Positions 25,233 to 37,831 of a stretch of 64,000 nucleotides of DNA are shown one piece after another. A program made the translations under genes and the position numbers. Position 1 is the first letter of the stretch; the number at the start of each line of letters is the position of its first letter. The stretch is from Pollutimonas thiosulfatoxidans (GTDB taxonomy: Bacteria; Pseudomonadota; Gammaproteobacteria; Burkholderiales; Burkholderiaceae_B): assembly GCF_004022565.1 (NCBI RefSeq), contig NZ_CP022987.1, forward strand, positions 1,426,001 to 1,490,000, written 5' to 3'. The notes beneath the pieces are model-generated. The model was not told the DNA's origin. It saw only the letters and a program-made list of their open reading frames with translations, and searched no databases.

Positions 25233-25259
25233 CGCCTGGCAAATACCCCCTCTCCTCAC

Positions 25260-26516
25260 ATGCACCTCACAGAATTAAAAACGCAGCACGTCTCGAAGCT
25301 GCTGGAAATGGCCGCCGCGCTCGAAATCGACAACGCCGGCCGCCTGCGCAAACAAGAACTGATGTTCGCCATCATGAAGCGGCACGCCAAACAAGGCGAG
25401 CAGATCTTCGGCGACGGCGTACTTGAAGTGCTTCCCGACGGCTTCGGCTTCCTGCGTTCGCCCGACACCTCGTATCTGGCGAGCACCGACGATATCTACA
25501 TATCGCCCTCGCAGATCCGACGTTTCAATCTGCATACCGGCGACTCCATCGAAGGAGAGGTCCGCACGCCGAAGGATGGCGAGCGTTACTTTGCGCTGGT
25601 CAAGGTGGATAAAGTCAATGGCATGCAACCGGAAGCGATCAAGCACCGGATCATGTTCGAAAACCTCACGCCGCTGCACCCCGATGAGGTCATGACGCTC
25701 GAGCGCGACATCAAAAGCGAAGAAAACATCACCGGACGCATCCTGGACATTTTTGCCCCCATAGGCAAAGGCCAGCGCGCCCTTATCGTCGCCAGCCCGA
25801 AATCCGGTAAAACCGTCATGATGCAGCACATGGCACACGCCATCAGCGCCAATTATCCTGACGCCATCATGATCGTGCTGCTGGTGGACGAGCGCCCTGA
25901 AGAAGTCACCGAAATGCAACGCACGGTGCGCGGCGAAGTCGTCGCATCGACCTTCGACGAACCCGCCACCCGCCATGTGCAGGTGGCCGAGATGGTCATC
26001 GAGAAAGCCAAGCGCCTGGTCGAACTTAAAAAAGACGTCGTCATCCTGCTCGATTCCATCACCCGTCTGGCTCGTGCCTACAACACCGTTGTGCCCGCCT
26101 CCGGCAAGGTACTTACCGGTGGTGTCGATGCCAATGCCCTGCAGCGCCCCAAGCGCTTCTTCGGCGCGGCGCGCAATGTGGAAGAAGGCGGTTCGCTGAC
26201 CATCATCGGCACAGCGCTGGTCGAGACCGGCAGCCGCATGGACGAAGTCATCTACGAAGAATTCAAAGGCACCGGCAACTCCGAGGTTCACCTCGAACGC
26301 CGCCTCGCCGAAAAGCGGGTCTATCCGTCAATCAACCTGAACAAATCGGGTACGCGGCGCGAAGAACTGCTCATCAAACCAGAGCTTCTACAAAAGATCT
26401 GGGTGCTTCGCAAGTTCATACACGACATGGACGAAATCGAAGCCATGGAGTTCATCATGGACAAGATCCGGGCAACGAAGAACAACTCCGAATTCTTCGA
26501 CATGATGAAGAAGTAA
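25260..26516 (+). CDS. rho: Transcription termination factor Rho
   Basis: Rho is a hexameric RNA helicase that ends transcription. The 418-residue protein has the N-terminal helical and RNA-binding domain (residues 1-125, with DGFGFLRSPDTSYLASTDDIY, the primary RNA site), then the Walker A loop (ASPKSGKT near 180) and Walker B (DVVILLDSITRLARAYN near 260), and the Q/R loops at the C-terminus (GGSLTIIGTALVETGSRMD). Length and motifs are normal. It is followed by a strong hairpin terminator and then gdhA. Confidence 0.97.
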   Translation: MHLTELKTQHVSKLLEMAAALEIDNAGRLRKQELMFAIMKRHAKQGEQIFGDGVLEVLPDGFGFLRSPDTSYLASTDDIYISPSQIRRFNLHTGDSIEGEVRTPKDGERYFALVKVDKVNGMQPEAIKHRIMFENLTPLHPDEVMTLERDIKSEENITGRILDIFAPIGKGQRALIVASPKSGKTVMMQHMAHAISANYPDAIMIVLLVDERPEEVTEMQRTVRGEVVASTFDEPATRHVQVAEMVIEKAKRLVELKKDVVILLDSITRLARAYNTVVPASGKVLTGGVDANALQRPKRFFGAARNVEEGGSLTIIGTALVETGSRMDEVIYEEFKGTGNSEVHLERRLAEKRVYPSINLNKSGTRREELLIKPELLQKIWVLRKFIHDMDEIEAMEFIMDKIRATKNNSEFFDMMKK

Positions 26517-26532
26517 GCGGATAAGCACACCT

Positions 26533-26558
26533 GTAAGCCTCTCGCCCGAGAGGCTTAC
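26533..26558 (+). terminator. Strong hairpin terminator after rho
   Basis: A 12-bp perfect stem (GTAAGCCTCTCG paired with CGAGAGGCTTAC) with a two-base loop stands 16 bases after the rho stop codon. The following bases are only TTGCGATG, so the T-run is weak, but the stem is long and perfect. Confidence 0.7.
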
Positions 26559-26669
26559 TTGCGATGTGCGCCCGCATTGCGTGCGCAGACCCGCTGCATC
26601 GCCAAGAGCTTACATTTTTCAATCTTCGCTGAGTCTTGCTTACTCAGTACTACAACAGAGCATTCCTTG

Positions 26670-28010
26670 ATGAACCTACCAACACTAGATCAGTTTCTTG
26701 ACCAAATCCGCGCGCGCGACCCGCATCAGCCCGAGTTCATGCAGGCAGTCAAAGAAGTGATGAATAGTTTGTGGCCCTTCATTGAACGCAATCCCCGCTA
26801 TGCCGCTCACGGCATACTGGAACGACTGGTAGAGCCCGAAAGAGCCTTCCAGTTTCGCATTTCCTGGGTCGATGACCAGGGACGCGTCCAGGTCAACCGC
26901 GGCTTCCGCATCCAGCACAGCTCGGCGATAGGCCCTTACAAGGGCGGTATGCGTTTTCACCCTTCGGTCAATTTGTCCATACTGAAATTTCTGGCCTTTG
27001 AACAGACCTTCAAGAACGCCTTGACGACCTTGCCCATGGGCGGCGGCAAAGGCGGCTCGGACTTCGACCCCAAAGGCAAGTCGGACGGTGAGGTCATGCG
27101 CTTCTGCCAGGCGCTCATCGCCGAACTCTACCGCCACCTGGGGCCGGACACCGATGTGCCGGCTGGCGACATTGGTGTCGGCGCCCGTGAAGTCGGATTC
27201 ATGACGGGCATGATGAAGAAGTTGTCCAACTCGTCGGCCAGCGTGTTCACCGGCAAGGGGCTGACCTACGGCGGCAGCCTGATCCGTCCCGAGGCCACCG
27301 GCTATGGCACGGTTTACTTTGCCGAAGAAATGCTCAAGCACGCCCGCCAGTCCATCGAAGGCCTGACGGTATCGGTGTCCGGGTCCGGCAATGTGGCGCA
27401 ATACGCCATCGAAAAATGCATGCAGTTGGGCGCGCGTGTGGTCACGGTATCCGACTCGCACGGCACCGTCGTCGACAAGGCCGGCTTCACGCCGGAAAAG
27501 CTGGCCGAACTGATACGCCTGAAGAACGAAGAGCGTGGCCGGGTCGAAACTTATGCCAACAAGTTCAAGCTGGACTACCAGGCCGGCAAACGTCCCTGGC
27601 ATGTGCCCGTGGACGTGGCCCTGCCCTGCGCCACGCAAAACGAGCTGGAGTTGGAAGACGCACAAACTCTCATCAAGAACGGCGTGCGCTGTGTCGCAGA
27701 AGGCGCCAACATGCCCACCAGCCTGGCGGCCGTCGATGCCTTTGTGCAGGCGCGCATTCTGTATGCGCCGGGCAAGGCCAGCAATGCCGGCGGCGTGGCG
27801 GTGTCGGGCCTGGAAATGAGCCAGAATGCGCAGCGCCTGCACTGGACGCGCGATCAGGTTGACAATAAGCTGCACGCCATCATGCGCGACATCCACGACA
27901 ACTGCGTGCTGCACGGCGCGGAAGGCAAGACGGTCAACTACGTCAACGGCGCCAACATTGCCGGTTTCGTGAAAGTGGCCGACGCCATGCTGCACCAGGG
28001 CGTTTATTGA
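26670..28010 (+). CDS. gdhA: NADP-type glutamate dehydrogenase (Glu/Leu/Phe/Val dehydrogenase family)
   Basis: This enzyme aminates 2-oxoglutarate to glutamate with NADPH. The ATG chosen gives 446 residues starting MNLPTLDQFL, the usual length of the hexameric NADP form; a longer frame upstream adds a Ser/Cys-rich stretch without resemblance. Motifs: KGGMRFHPSVN (catalytic lysine region), PMGGGKGGSDFDPKGKS, DVPAGDIGVGAREVGFM, and the dinucleotide site VSVSGSGNVAQYAIEK near 230. The stop overlaps that of the opposing yhdP gene by 7 bases. Confidence 0.95.
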   Translation: MNLPTLDQFLDQIRARDPHQPEFMQAVKEVMNSLWPFIERNPRYAAHGILERLVEPERAFQFRISWVDDQGRVQVNRGFRIQHSSAIGPYKGGMRFHPSVNLSILKFLAFEQTFKNALTTLPMGGGKGGSDFDPKGKSDGEVMRFCQALIAELYRHLGPDTDVPAGDIGVGAREVGFMTGMMKKLSNSSASVFTGKGLTYGGSLIRPEATGYGTVYFAEEMLKHARQSIEGLTVSVSGSGNVAQYAIEKCMQLGARVVTVSDSHGTVVDKAGFTPEKLAELIRLKNEERGRVETYANKFKLDYQAGKRPWHVPVDVALPCATQNELELEDAQTLIKNGVRCVAEGANMPTSLAAVDAFVQARILYAPGKASNAGGVAVSGLEMSQNAQRLHWTRDQVDNKLHAIMRDIHDNCVLHGAEGKTVNYVNGANIAGFVKVADAMLHQGVY

Positions 28011-31000
28011 TGCGTCAAGGCTTTGGACGCGGGTGAGACTTCTTCTATTTGGGGGTCGTCCCACGTTCCGCTGACGCGGTATTCCACTGTCATGGCTTTG
28101 GCCAGTGGCTGCTGTAGCAGCCACTGCGTCAGGAAAGCGCCCACCCCCACGATAGGGTTGATCGCAATACCGGCCGCAATGGCAGCGCCGCTGACATCCA
28201 GGTTCGGGATGACCACCGCCCGAAGATCCACGGTCTCGTGGATCAGATTAGACTTGCCCCCGATCACGATGGTGCCCACCGGACCGGTCACGCGATAGTT
28301 GTCCGTTGTGGTCACGCCCTTGGACACGGCTATGGTGCCTTTCAAGTTGTCATAGGGGTAGCCTTCCTTGGCCAGCCCGGCCGGCTTGAATTCCAGCTTG
28401 GCCAGGCGCTTTACCGATTGCAGCGACAAGAGCTCCAGCAGGCGCGCGGAACCCGAATTGGGCGTCGAGAACCTGCCGTCCTGCAAGGCGATTTCCACCT
28501 GCCCTTCAAGATCGGCCTTGCTGAAGGTCCAGGGCAAGTTGCGCCACTCTATGTTTCCTTTCAAGGTACCCGAACCACCTTTGGTCATGTCCTTGAAACC
28601 GGCTTCATCCAGGTAAGCACCCAGATCGTGCACCTGCGCTTCGGCGTCCAGCGTCAGGCCACGCTGCGGGCCGCTCAGGCGCCAGGTTCCGGTTCCGCTC
28701 AGCACAGCGGCGGGGCTGGAAAGCGTCAATTGATCCAGGCGCCATAAGTGTCCGCGCGCCTGATTGACCCCCACGACCGACAGCTCCCCGACCTCATGCC
28801 CATAAAGCCTAAGCTTCTTGACATGCAGGTTGACGCCGGGAATATCCAGGTCATCCGTAAACTGCATGGCCGGGTCGCTGTCGGACGAGGCTGGCGTACT
28901 GGCTTCAGCGCCCAGCGATAGCCTGTCGAAGTTCGCGTCTACCCTGCCCGCAATTCGGCCCTTAGATTCGCGCCAGAACAGCGTGCCTGCGGTCTGCGAA
29001 GAACTGATATCGACCCGCCATTGGGCAGGCTGCGGCTGACGGGCGGTAAAGGTCAGTTGGTCCAGATCGACGCCCCATACCCGTGCCTGTCCCGCTTGCA
29101 AGCGGACTTGGCTCACATCAGGCAAGATTGCCGGCTTGCCTGGCGCAGCGTCGTTTGCAGCAATTTCTGAAAACCCATCAAGGACGGCATCCCAGGCATC
29201 CAGATCGATGTCGGGATACTGAATGTCCAGACTCAAGCCTTGCGCAGGCAGTTTCGCAGGCTGATTCAGCCCGATGGCCCCCGCCTGAAAAAAGCTTGCT
29301 GACTTTCGACCCGGGCGATGCACCAGGCTGGCGCGCAGCGCGTCGTCCAGGCTGGCTTCGAAGCGCATGGCTTTGGCGTCCGCCTGTGGCTTCCAGGATA
29401 GCCGCAGCTTGCGGGCGCTATCAGGCGCTTTCCCCACCGGTGCGGGGAAGTCCAGGCCCAGCCCTTTCAGATCAGACTCGGCCGACAGCGAAAAGCCGCC
29501 GCTCTTGTCGCGCTGCAGCGTCGCCCTGTAGGGCAATTGCCCCGAAAGCCGGCTCATGCCGGGCAGGCCGACATAGGCGTTCAGTGCGCCAGCATCGGCT
29601 CGACCGCGCATCGTCAAGCCTTTGGTTCCCACGCCCACGCCGCCTTCCATATTCAGCGGTCCCCCCAGCAACTGCCCGCTTAAACCCGTAGCCTCGATAT
29701 GATTGTCGGTAAAGGCGAGCACGCCTTTTACCTTCGTGAATTCTGGCATACCGGGCGCAAGCCTGACAGTACTGCCGGCAAACTCGATGGCCCCCTTCAC
29801 GGTGGTGTCTTCGGGGCGCGCCAGCGGTATGGTCAGTGACAAGGGCACCTGCCACATTCCGTCGGCACTACTTTGCGCGAAGATGCCGTCAAGCAGGTCG
29901 CCCAACGGCGAATGACTCATCAAGGCAAGATAAGCTTCGGCCCGGGCCGACGTCAGCCCGTCGATCTCCAGGATGGACTCCATCTCGATATCGGGAATGT
30001 CGGCGCGCACCTCGTGCAAACGTATGGGCATGTCAGGCGTGGGCAGCATCAAAGCCTCATCCGCCGTTACCCGCAAGCTGGATCGATGCATGGCGACCGT
30101 ACCGCGCATGTCTGTCAGGCGCGGCCAGCCCAGAGAGCCATCGTCTGGCGGCAGATAGTCGATCACCCCGCCCGAGTACCGCCCCTGCAAGGAAAAATCG
30201 CCGGCGGTCGGATGCTCTCCGAACGGAAAGTGCATCAGGTCGCCTCGCACGGCGACCGTGGCGTCGGCAATCTCGCCGTCCATCAGGCTGGCAGCCATCC
30301 ACTCGCGCGCGTCCAGATCAACGGTGCTTGGCAAGTAGTCATCAATGGCGTCCACCGTGGCGCGCCGAAAAACGCCTTGGACGTCGACCATTCCCGCTAC
30401 GCCCGATCCGCCCTCCTTCCAATTCCCTTGAAAGGCGGCGTCCATATCGAGATTAACCACAGCCAGGCGCGCTGACCGCAATGCCAGGGCGCCGTCATCC
30501 TCGTGCCCCACGCTGCCATCCGCATCGATAAGATCAAATGACAAGGTGTGCTGGAATAGTTCGGGAGCCTCGACCGTCAGATGCTTCGCAGCCAGACTGA
30601 AAGCCAGGCCCGGATCCGGATTACCGGCGGCCAGTTTGCCGTAAGCGCTACCGGGGCCGTCCAGATAAAGACGGAAGGAGCCAACGCTGGCGGCGACCTG
30701 CTCTGGAAACTCCCAGCGGGCATCAGCCACATGCGCATCCAGCACTACCCGGGCAAGCGAACCGGATTGGAACTCAAGCCAGGACTGCATGGAGACCTGA
30801 CCGGATTGCAGCCCGGGGGGCAAGGGCAGCCATGGGTCCCACGCCAGCGGGGCCATGTTGGGCATACGCACATACAAGCGGCCCTCCGCGGAGCGCAGGC
30901 GCGAGCTGCTCGCCGCCTCTGCGCCGTCCGTCCGAATATGGCCACGCGCTTCCAGTTGGTCGCCCAGGCCGGCAGGCGGCGTTGCTATCAATGAAAAGTC

Positions 31001-31582
31001 GTGATTGCCGGACCGGCCGGTAACTGTCAGCGTAACGCCCTCCAACACCAGGGGCGGCGCCTGGCGCAAGGCATCGGTCCAGCGTACCGTGGCATCGCGC
31101 AACACAATATGCCGTTGAGCCGCCAGCCAGATCAGGAAGCCATCGCCGCGGTCCGCAGGCTGTTGCGCTGCCTCGGCCAGATCGATCGGTAGGCCCATCA
31201 GCCGCCACTGGTCGTTCGCATCGCGGCTCACGTCCAAGGTCATCCCGCGCACACTGAGGCTGAGAAACTGCGGCGAAAGCGAGAACAGGCTGCGCCAGCT
31301 AAGGCGGGCATCCACTTGGGGCACTTCCAGCACTGCCGGCTGGCCGGGACGGGCCAGTTGGACATTGCGCAGACGCAGGCTGGGGTTCAGGCCCTTCCAT
31401 TCGGCCTGTATGGCACCCAGGGTGACATCGAGGTCGAGACGGGACGATAGTTGCGCGGCGATTTGAGGACGCCACTGGTCGATATTGGGCAAAACCAGAT
31501 AGCGGACGCCCAGCACCAGCAGGGCCAGCGCAAAATACGCGGCCAGTGCGATCTTCAAGAGTCGGCACCCCTTATACTTCAT
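28004..31582 (-). CDS. yhdP: YhdP family AsmA-like envelope protein
   Basis: This very large protein (1192 residues) has one N-terminal membrane helix (LLKIALAAYFALALLVLGVRYL) followed by a long periplasmic beta-rich body of repeated AsmA/DUF3971-like segments and a C-terminal AsmA-like domain (GTLKGNIEWRNLPWTFSKAD, then FSTPNSGSARLLELLSLQSV). In enterobacteria YhdP helps carry phospholipids to the outer membrane together with TamB and YdbH. Start at MKYKGCRLL is chosen because the basic-then-hydrophobic pattern begins there. It is divergent from glnE with only 22 bp between starts, and converges with gdhA. Confidence 0.9.
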   Translation of the reverse strand: MKYKGCRLLKIALAAYFALALLVLGVRYLVLPNIDQWRPQIAAQLSSRLDLDVTLGAIQAEWKGLNPSLRLRNVQLARPGQPAVLEVPQVDARLSWRSLFSLSPQFLSLSVRGMTLDVSRDANDQWRLMGLPIDLAEAAQQPADRGDGFLIWLAAQRHIVLRDATVRWTDALRQAPPLVLEGVTLTVTGRSGNHDFSLIATPPAGLGDQLEARGHIRTDGAEAASSSRLRSAEGRLYVRMPNMAPLAWDPWLPLPPGLQSGQVSMQSWLEFQSGSLARVVLDAHVADARWEFPEQVAASVGSFRLYLDGPGSAYGKLAAGNPDPGLAFSLAAKHLTVEAPELFQHTLSFDLIDADGSVGHEDDGALALRSARLAVVNLDMDAAFQGNWKEGGSGVAGMVDVQGVFRRATVDAIDDYLPSTVDLDAREWMAASLMDGEIADATVAVRGDLMHFPFGEHPTAGDFSLQGRYSGGVIDYLPPDDGSLGWPRLTDMRGTVAMHRSSLRVTADEALMLPTPDMPIRLHEVRADIPDIEMESILEIDGLTSARAEAYLALMSHSPLGDLLDGIFAQSSADGMWQVPLSLTIPLARPEDTTVKGAIEFAGSTVRLAPGMPEFTKVKGVLAFTDNHIEATGLSGQLLGGPLNMEGGVGVGTKGLTMRGRADAGALNAYVGLPGMSRLSGQLPYRATLQRDKSGGFSLSAESDLKGLGLDFPAPVGKAPDSARKLRLSWKPQADAKAMRFEASLDDALRASLVHRPGRKSASFFQAGAIGLNQPAKLPAQGLSLDIQYPDIDLDAWDAVLDGFSEIAANDAAPGKPAILPDVSQVRLQAGQARVWGVDLDQLTFTARQPQPAQWRVDISSSQTAGTLFWRESKGRIAGRVDANFDRLSLGAEASTPASSDSDPAMQFTDDLDIPGVNLHVKKLRLYGHEVGELSVVGVNQARGHLWRLDQLTLSSPAAVLSGTGTWRLSGPQRGLTLDAEAQVHDLGAYLDEAGFKDMTKGGSGTLKGNIEWRNLPWTFSKADLEGQVEIALQDGRFSTPNSGSARLLELLSLQSVKRLAKLEFKPAGLAKEGYPYDNLKGTIAVSKGVTTTDNYRVTGPVGTIVIGGKSNLIHETVDLRAVVIPNLDVSGAAIAAGIAINPIVGVGAFLTQWLLQQPLAKAMTVEYRVSGTWDDPQIEEVSPASKALTHQ

Positions 31583-31604
31583 CTTTTCACCCTCGTGCGA
31601 CCCT

Positions 31605-34382
31605 ATGTCTGCAGGCATTATATTAGAGCGAGCTTTGCGCTGGTCGGGCGCGCTGCGCCGCAAGACCAGCGCTTATGCCCCCTTCGCCGAATGGCTGACG
31701 GCCGCCGCCCAGCAGCCGCTTACCCGCAAGACCCTGCATGGCTGGTACGACGAGCTTCGCGGGGGGGAAGGCGATGCCACGCTGCCGGTGGCCGATGTGC
31801 GCCGTGCGCTGCGCCTATTGCGTGAACGTACCTTTTACACGCTGATGCTGCGCGACATCAATGGCCTTGCCCCGCTGGAAGAAGTCGTGACGGCCATGTC
31901 GGCCCTGGCAGACCTGGCCGTGGCGGAAGCCTACAAGAGCGTTGCGGGCGCACTGGCGGATATCCATGGCGTACCGGTAGACCCCAATACCGGGCGCCCG
32001 CAAGAGCTGCTTATCGTCGGCATGGGCAAGCTGGGAGGCCGCGAACTGAACGTCTCGTCAGACATCGACTTGATCATGCTGTACGGTGAAGAAGGAGAAA
32101 CCACCGGACGCCGAAAGATCAGCCACCACGAGTTCTATGGCCGGGTAACGCAACGCATGATGCCGGTGCTGTCCGAGATGGATGGCGATGGGCAGGTATT
32201 CCGCACTGACCTGCGGCTGCGGCCCGATGGCGACTCTGGCCCGCTGGCCTGGAGCCTTGACGCCCTGGAGAACTATCTGGTGACGCAAGGTCGGGAATGG
32301 GAACGCTACGCCTGGCTGAAAGGCCGGATCATTCCTTGCCGGGCCTTCGAGGGTAGCGACTCATCCGAGCAGGTCAGGCAACTGGCATCGCTGCGCACCC
32401 CCTTCGTGTACCGCAAGTACTTCGACTTCGACGCCCTGGCTGCCATGCGCGGGCTGCGCGAAAGAATCCGGCTCGACTGGCAACGCCGCGCACTGGCCCG
32501 CAATGGTGTCGACACCATCCATAACATCAAGCTGGGTGAAGGCGGCATACGCGAGATCGAATTTGTCGTGCAGCTGAATCAGTTGATACGCGGCGGTCGG
32601 ATGCCGTCATTGCAACAACGAGGCTTGCTTGCCGCCCTGCAGGCGCAGGCCAATGCCGGCGTGATCGCCAACGAGGTCGCCGAGCGCCTGGCCATCGCTT
32701 ACGAATTTTTGCGGCGGGTGGAGCATCTGTTGCAGTACCGCGAAGACGAGCAGACCCACTTGCTGCCGCGCGACCCGGCCCTGTGCACCGCTCTGGCTGA
32801 TGCCATGGGCATGGAGCAGGCGGCGTTTGAAACCACGTTGACCGAACATCGCGCCTTCGTGACCCAAACCTTCCGCGACGCTTTCCGTATTGCCGGCATG
32901 GGTGAAACCGACCATGGCGAGGACACCCCTGCGGCCCGGACCACCGATACGCCATACAGCGACCTGAATGAGCAGATCGAGCAACTGCTGGGCGACCACG
33001 CCGACACCATACGCCAACGCGTCGAGTCACTGCTCGATAGCCATCGCATCCGCAGCTTGCCCGCAAGCAGCCGGCGACGCGTCAAGACCTTGCTGCCTGC
33101 CATCATCGACATGGCAGCCAAGAGCGCAACGCCGCCCACCACGGCCATACGCTTGCTTGAGCTGGTCGAACACATCGTCCAGCGCAGTGCCTATCTGGCG
33201 CTGCTGGCCGAGTATCCCGAGACACTTGCACGGGTTGCCCGCATCGTTGGCGCCAGCCCCTGGGCATCGCAGTACCTGGCCCGCTACCCTATTTTGCTGG
33301 ATAGCCTGATCGAGTGGCATTCGCTGCTCGAGCCGCCAGACTTCGACGAGCTACGGCGCCAATTGCGCAGCGAGCTCGATGCCTGCGTGCTGCCTGACGG
33401 CCGACCCGACGTCGAACAACAAATGAACCTGATGCGCGACACCCAGCACCAGGTGACTTTTCAGTTGCTGGCCCAGGATCTGGAAGGCGTGCTTACGGTG
33501 GAACACCTGGCGGATCGGCTCTCGGCGCTGGCTGACCTGCTGCTGGCTGAGACCATCGATCGTGTATGGCCGCTGGTGCAGCCGCGCGGCCAGGCAGGCC
33601 CCCTTCCCGCCCCGCACTTCGCCATCATTGCCTATGGCAAGCTGGGCGGCAAGGAAATCGGCTACGCGTCCGACCTGGATTTGGTTTTCCTTTACGACGA
33701 CCCCACCGACGAAGCCAGCGAGCTCTATGCCAAGCTGGGCCGACGCATGGCCTCGTGGCTATCGACCATGACGTCGTCCGGGCGCCTGTACGAGATCGAC
33801 CTGCGCCTGCGGCCGGATGGCGACGCCGGCCTGTTGGCCGTTTCGATCGACGCCTTCGAGCAATACCAGACGCAGCACGCCTGGGCCTGGGAGCATCAAG
33901 CCATCACACGCGCCCGTTTCGTTGCGGGTGACGCCGCGATTGGCCAGCGCTTCGAGGCCATACGCCGCCAAGTGCTGCTGCTGCCGCGTGATCCTGTTGC
34001 GCTACGCAACGAAGTGCGTGGCATGCGCGAGAAGATCAGCGCAGGGCATCCCAATCGCAGCGACGACTTCGACCTGAAGCACGACCGTGGCGGCATGGTG
34101 GATGTGGAGTTCGTGACGCAATACCTGGTGCTGTGCCACGCAGCGACCTATCCGGTGCTGCTGGATAACCTCGGAAATATCGCCCTGCTGGGGCTGGCTG
34201 CCCAGGTCGGCCTCATCCCCAGGCATCTGGCCATAGACGTCGCCGACGCCTATCGCGAATATCGTCGCCGCCAACATGCCTTGCGTCTGCAGGGTGCCGA
34301 GAAGGCCCGCGTACCCAGCGATCAATTGATTCTTCAACGCCGGGCGGTGGGCACACTTTGGAATACCGTCATAGGCGACTAA
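31605..34382 (+). CDS. glnE: Glutamine synthetase adenylyltransferase/adenylyl-removing enzyme
   Basis: GlnE attaches and removes AMP on glutamine synthetase in response to PII, coupling nitrogen status to activity. The 925-residue protein contains both nucleotidyltransferase domains: the N-terminal one with GMGKLGGRELNVSSDIDLIM (near 147-166) and the C-terminal one with AYGKLGGKEIGYASDLDLVF (near 676-695), each with the D-x-D metal motif. PII-uridylyltransferase-associated helical regions lie between. Length is in the normal range. The ribosome-binding site is weak and the start is the first ATG after the shared promoter gap. Confidence 0.94.
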   Translation: MSAGIILERALRWSGALRRKTSAYAPFAEWLTAAAQQPLTRKTLHGWYDELRGGEGDATLPVADVRRALRLLRERTFYTLMLRDINGLAPLEEVVTAMSALADLAVAEAYKSVAGALADIHGVPVDPNTGRPQELLIVGMGKLGGRELNVSSDIDLIMLYGEEGETTGRRKISHHEFYGRVTQRMMPVLSEMDGDGQVFRTDLRLRPDGDSGPLAWSLDALENYLVTQGREWERYAWLKGRIIPCRAFEGSDSSEQVRQLASLRTPFVYRKYFDFDALAAMRGLRERIRLDWQRRALARNGVDTIHNIKLGEGGIREIEFVVQLNQLIRGGRMPSLQQRGLLAALQAQANAGVIANEVAERLAIAYEFLRRVEHLLQYREDEQTHLLPRDPALCTALADAMGMEQAAFETTLTEHRAFVTQTFRDAFRIAGMGETDHGEDTPAARTTDTPYSDLNEQIEQLLGDHADTIRQRVESLLDSHRIRSLPASSRRRVKTLLPAIIDMAAKSATPPTTAIRLLELVEHIVQRSAYLALLAEYPETLARVARIVGASPWASQYLARYPILLDSLIEWHSLLEPPDFDELRRQLRSELDACVLPDGRPDVEQQMNLMRDTQHQVTFQLLAQDLEGVLTVEHLADRLSALADLLLAETIDRVWPLVQPRGQAGPLPAPHFAIIAYGKLGGKEIGYASDLDLVFLYDDPTDEASELYAKLGRRMASWLSTMTSSGRLYEIDLRLRPDGDAGLLAVSIDAFEQYQTQHAWAWEHQAITRARFVAGDAAIGQRFEAIRRQVLLLPRDPVALRNEVRGMREKISAGHPNRSDDFDLKHDRGGMVDVEFVTQYLVLCHAATYPVLLDNLGNIALLGLAAQVGLIPRHLAIDVADAYREYRRRQHALRLQGAEKARVPSDQLILQRRAVGTLWNTVIGD

Positions 34383-34435
34383 AATACGCCCATGAGCCAT
34401 ATCTTTACTGCGCCGCAAGGCTGCAATCGTCTGCC

Positions 34436-35122
34436 ATGACCCTGACCGAACGCCCCATACTTCAGTTGCCCGACAACCGGCGCAAGGTGCTGCTGCATTC
34501 CTGCTGTGCGCCGTGTTCCGGCGAAGTCATGGAAGCCATGACCGCATCGGGCATCGAATACGCCATTTATTTTTACAACCCAAATATCCACCCGGACCGC
34601 GAGTACGAGATCCGCAAGAACGAGAACATTCGTTTTGCAGAGCAGCACGGCATCGAATTCATCGACGCCGACTACGACCGGGACAACTGGTTCGAGCGCG
34701 TACGCGGCCTGGAAGACGAGCCCGAGCGCGGACAACGCTGTACGGTCTGTTTCGACATGCGCTTCGAGCGCACCGCGCTATACGCTCACGAGCACGGCTT
34801 TGACACCATTACCAGCTCATTGGGTATTTCGCGCTGGAAGGACATGAACCAGATCAACGGTTCGGGCGAGCGCGCCGCTGCGCGCTACCCCGAACTGATC
34901 TACTGGACCTACAACTGGCGCAAAGGTGGCGGGTCAGCACGCATGATCGAAATCAGCAAGCGCGAAACCTTCTACCAGCAAGAGTACTGCGGCTGTGTCT
35001 ATTCGCTGCGCGATACCAATCGGCATCGTCGCGAACAAGGCCGCGAACGTATCAAGATAGGCATCAAGTTCTACGGCAAGGACGAACTGGAATTCAACCC
35101 GCCGCCGGGCGCCGACGCGTAA
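34436..35122 (+). CDS. queH: Epoxyqueuosine reductase QueH
   Basis: QueH removes the epoxide from epoxyqueuosine in tRNA, the last step of queuosine synthesis, as a non-homologous replacement for QueG. The 228-residue protein carries the family's cysteine pattern: HSCCAPCSGEV (C23, C24, C27), RCTVCFDMR (C102, C105) and EYCGCVYS near the C-terminus. The first set and later ones bind a 4Fe-4S cluster and a redox disulfide. Another queuosine gene, queF, lies about 13 kb away in this window. The start MTLTERPI was chosen over an in-frame ATG 26 codons upstream that lies inside glnE. Confidence 0.92.
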   Translation: MTLTERPILQLPDNRRKVLLHSCCAPCSGEVMEAMTASGIEYAIYFYNPNIHPDREYEIRKNENIRFAEQHGIEFIDADYDRDNWFERVRGLEDEPERGQRCTVCFDMRFERTALYAHEHGFDTITSSLGISRWKDMNQINGSGERAAARYPELIYWTYNWRKGGGSARMIEISKRETFYQQEYCGCVYSLRDTNRHRREQGRERIKIGIKFYGKDELEFNPPPGADA

Positions 35123-35143
35123 GGCCGACGCCCCAGCAGACGT

Positions 35144-37738
<2,595 letters not shown>

Positions 37739-37831
37739 AGTGTTCTTTGAAAGTGGAGAGAGCCATGGGCTCGAATAATGAATATGTGCGGCCTAACGGC
37801 CCTATTTCAAGGTAGAGCCCTCGCCGCCCCT

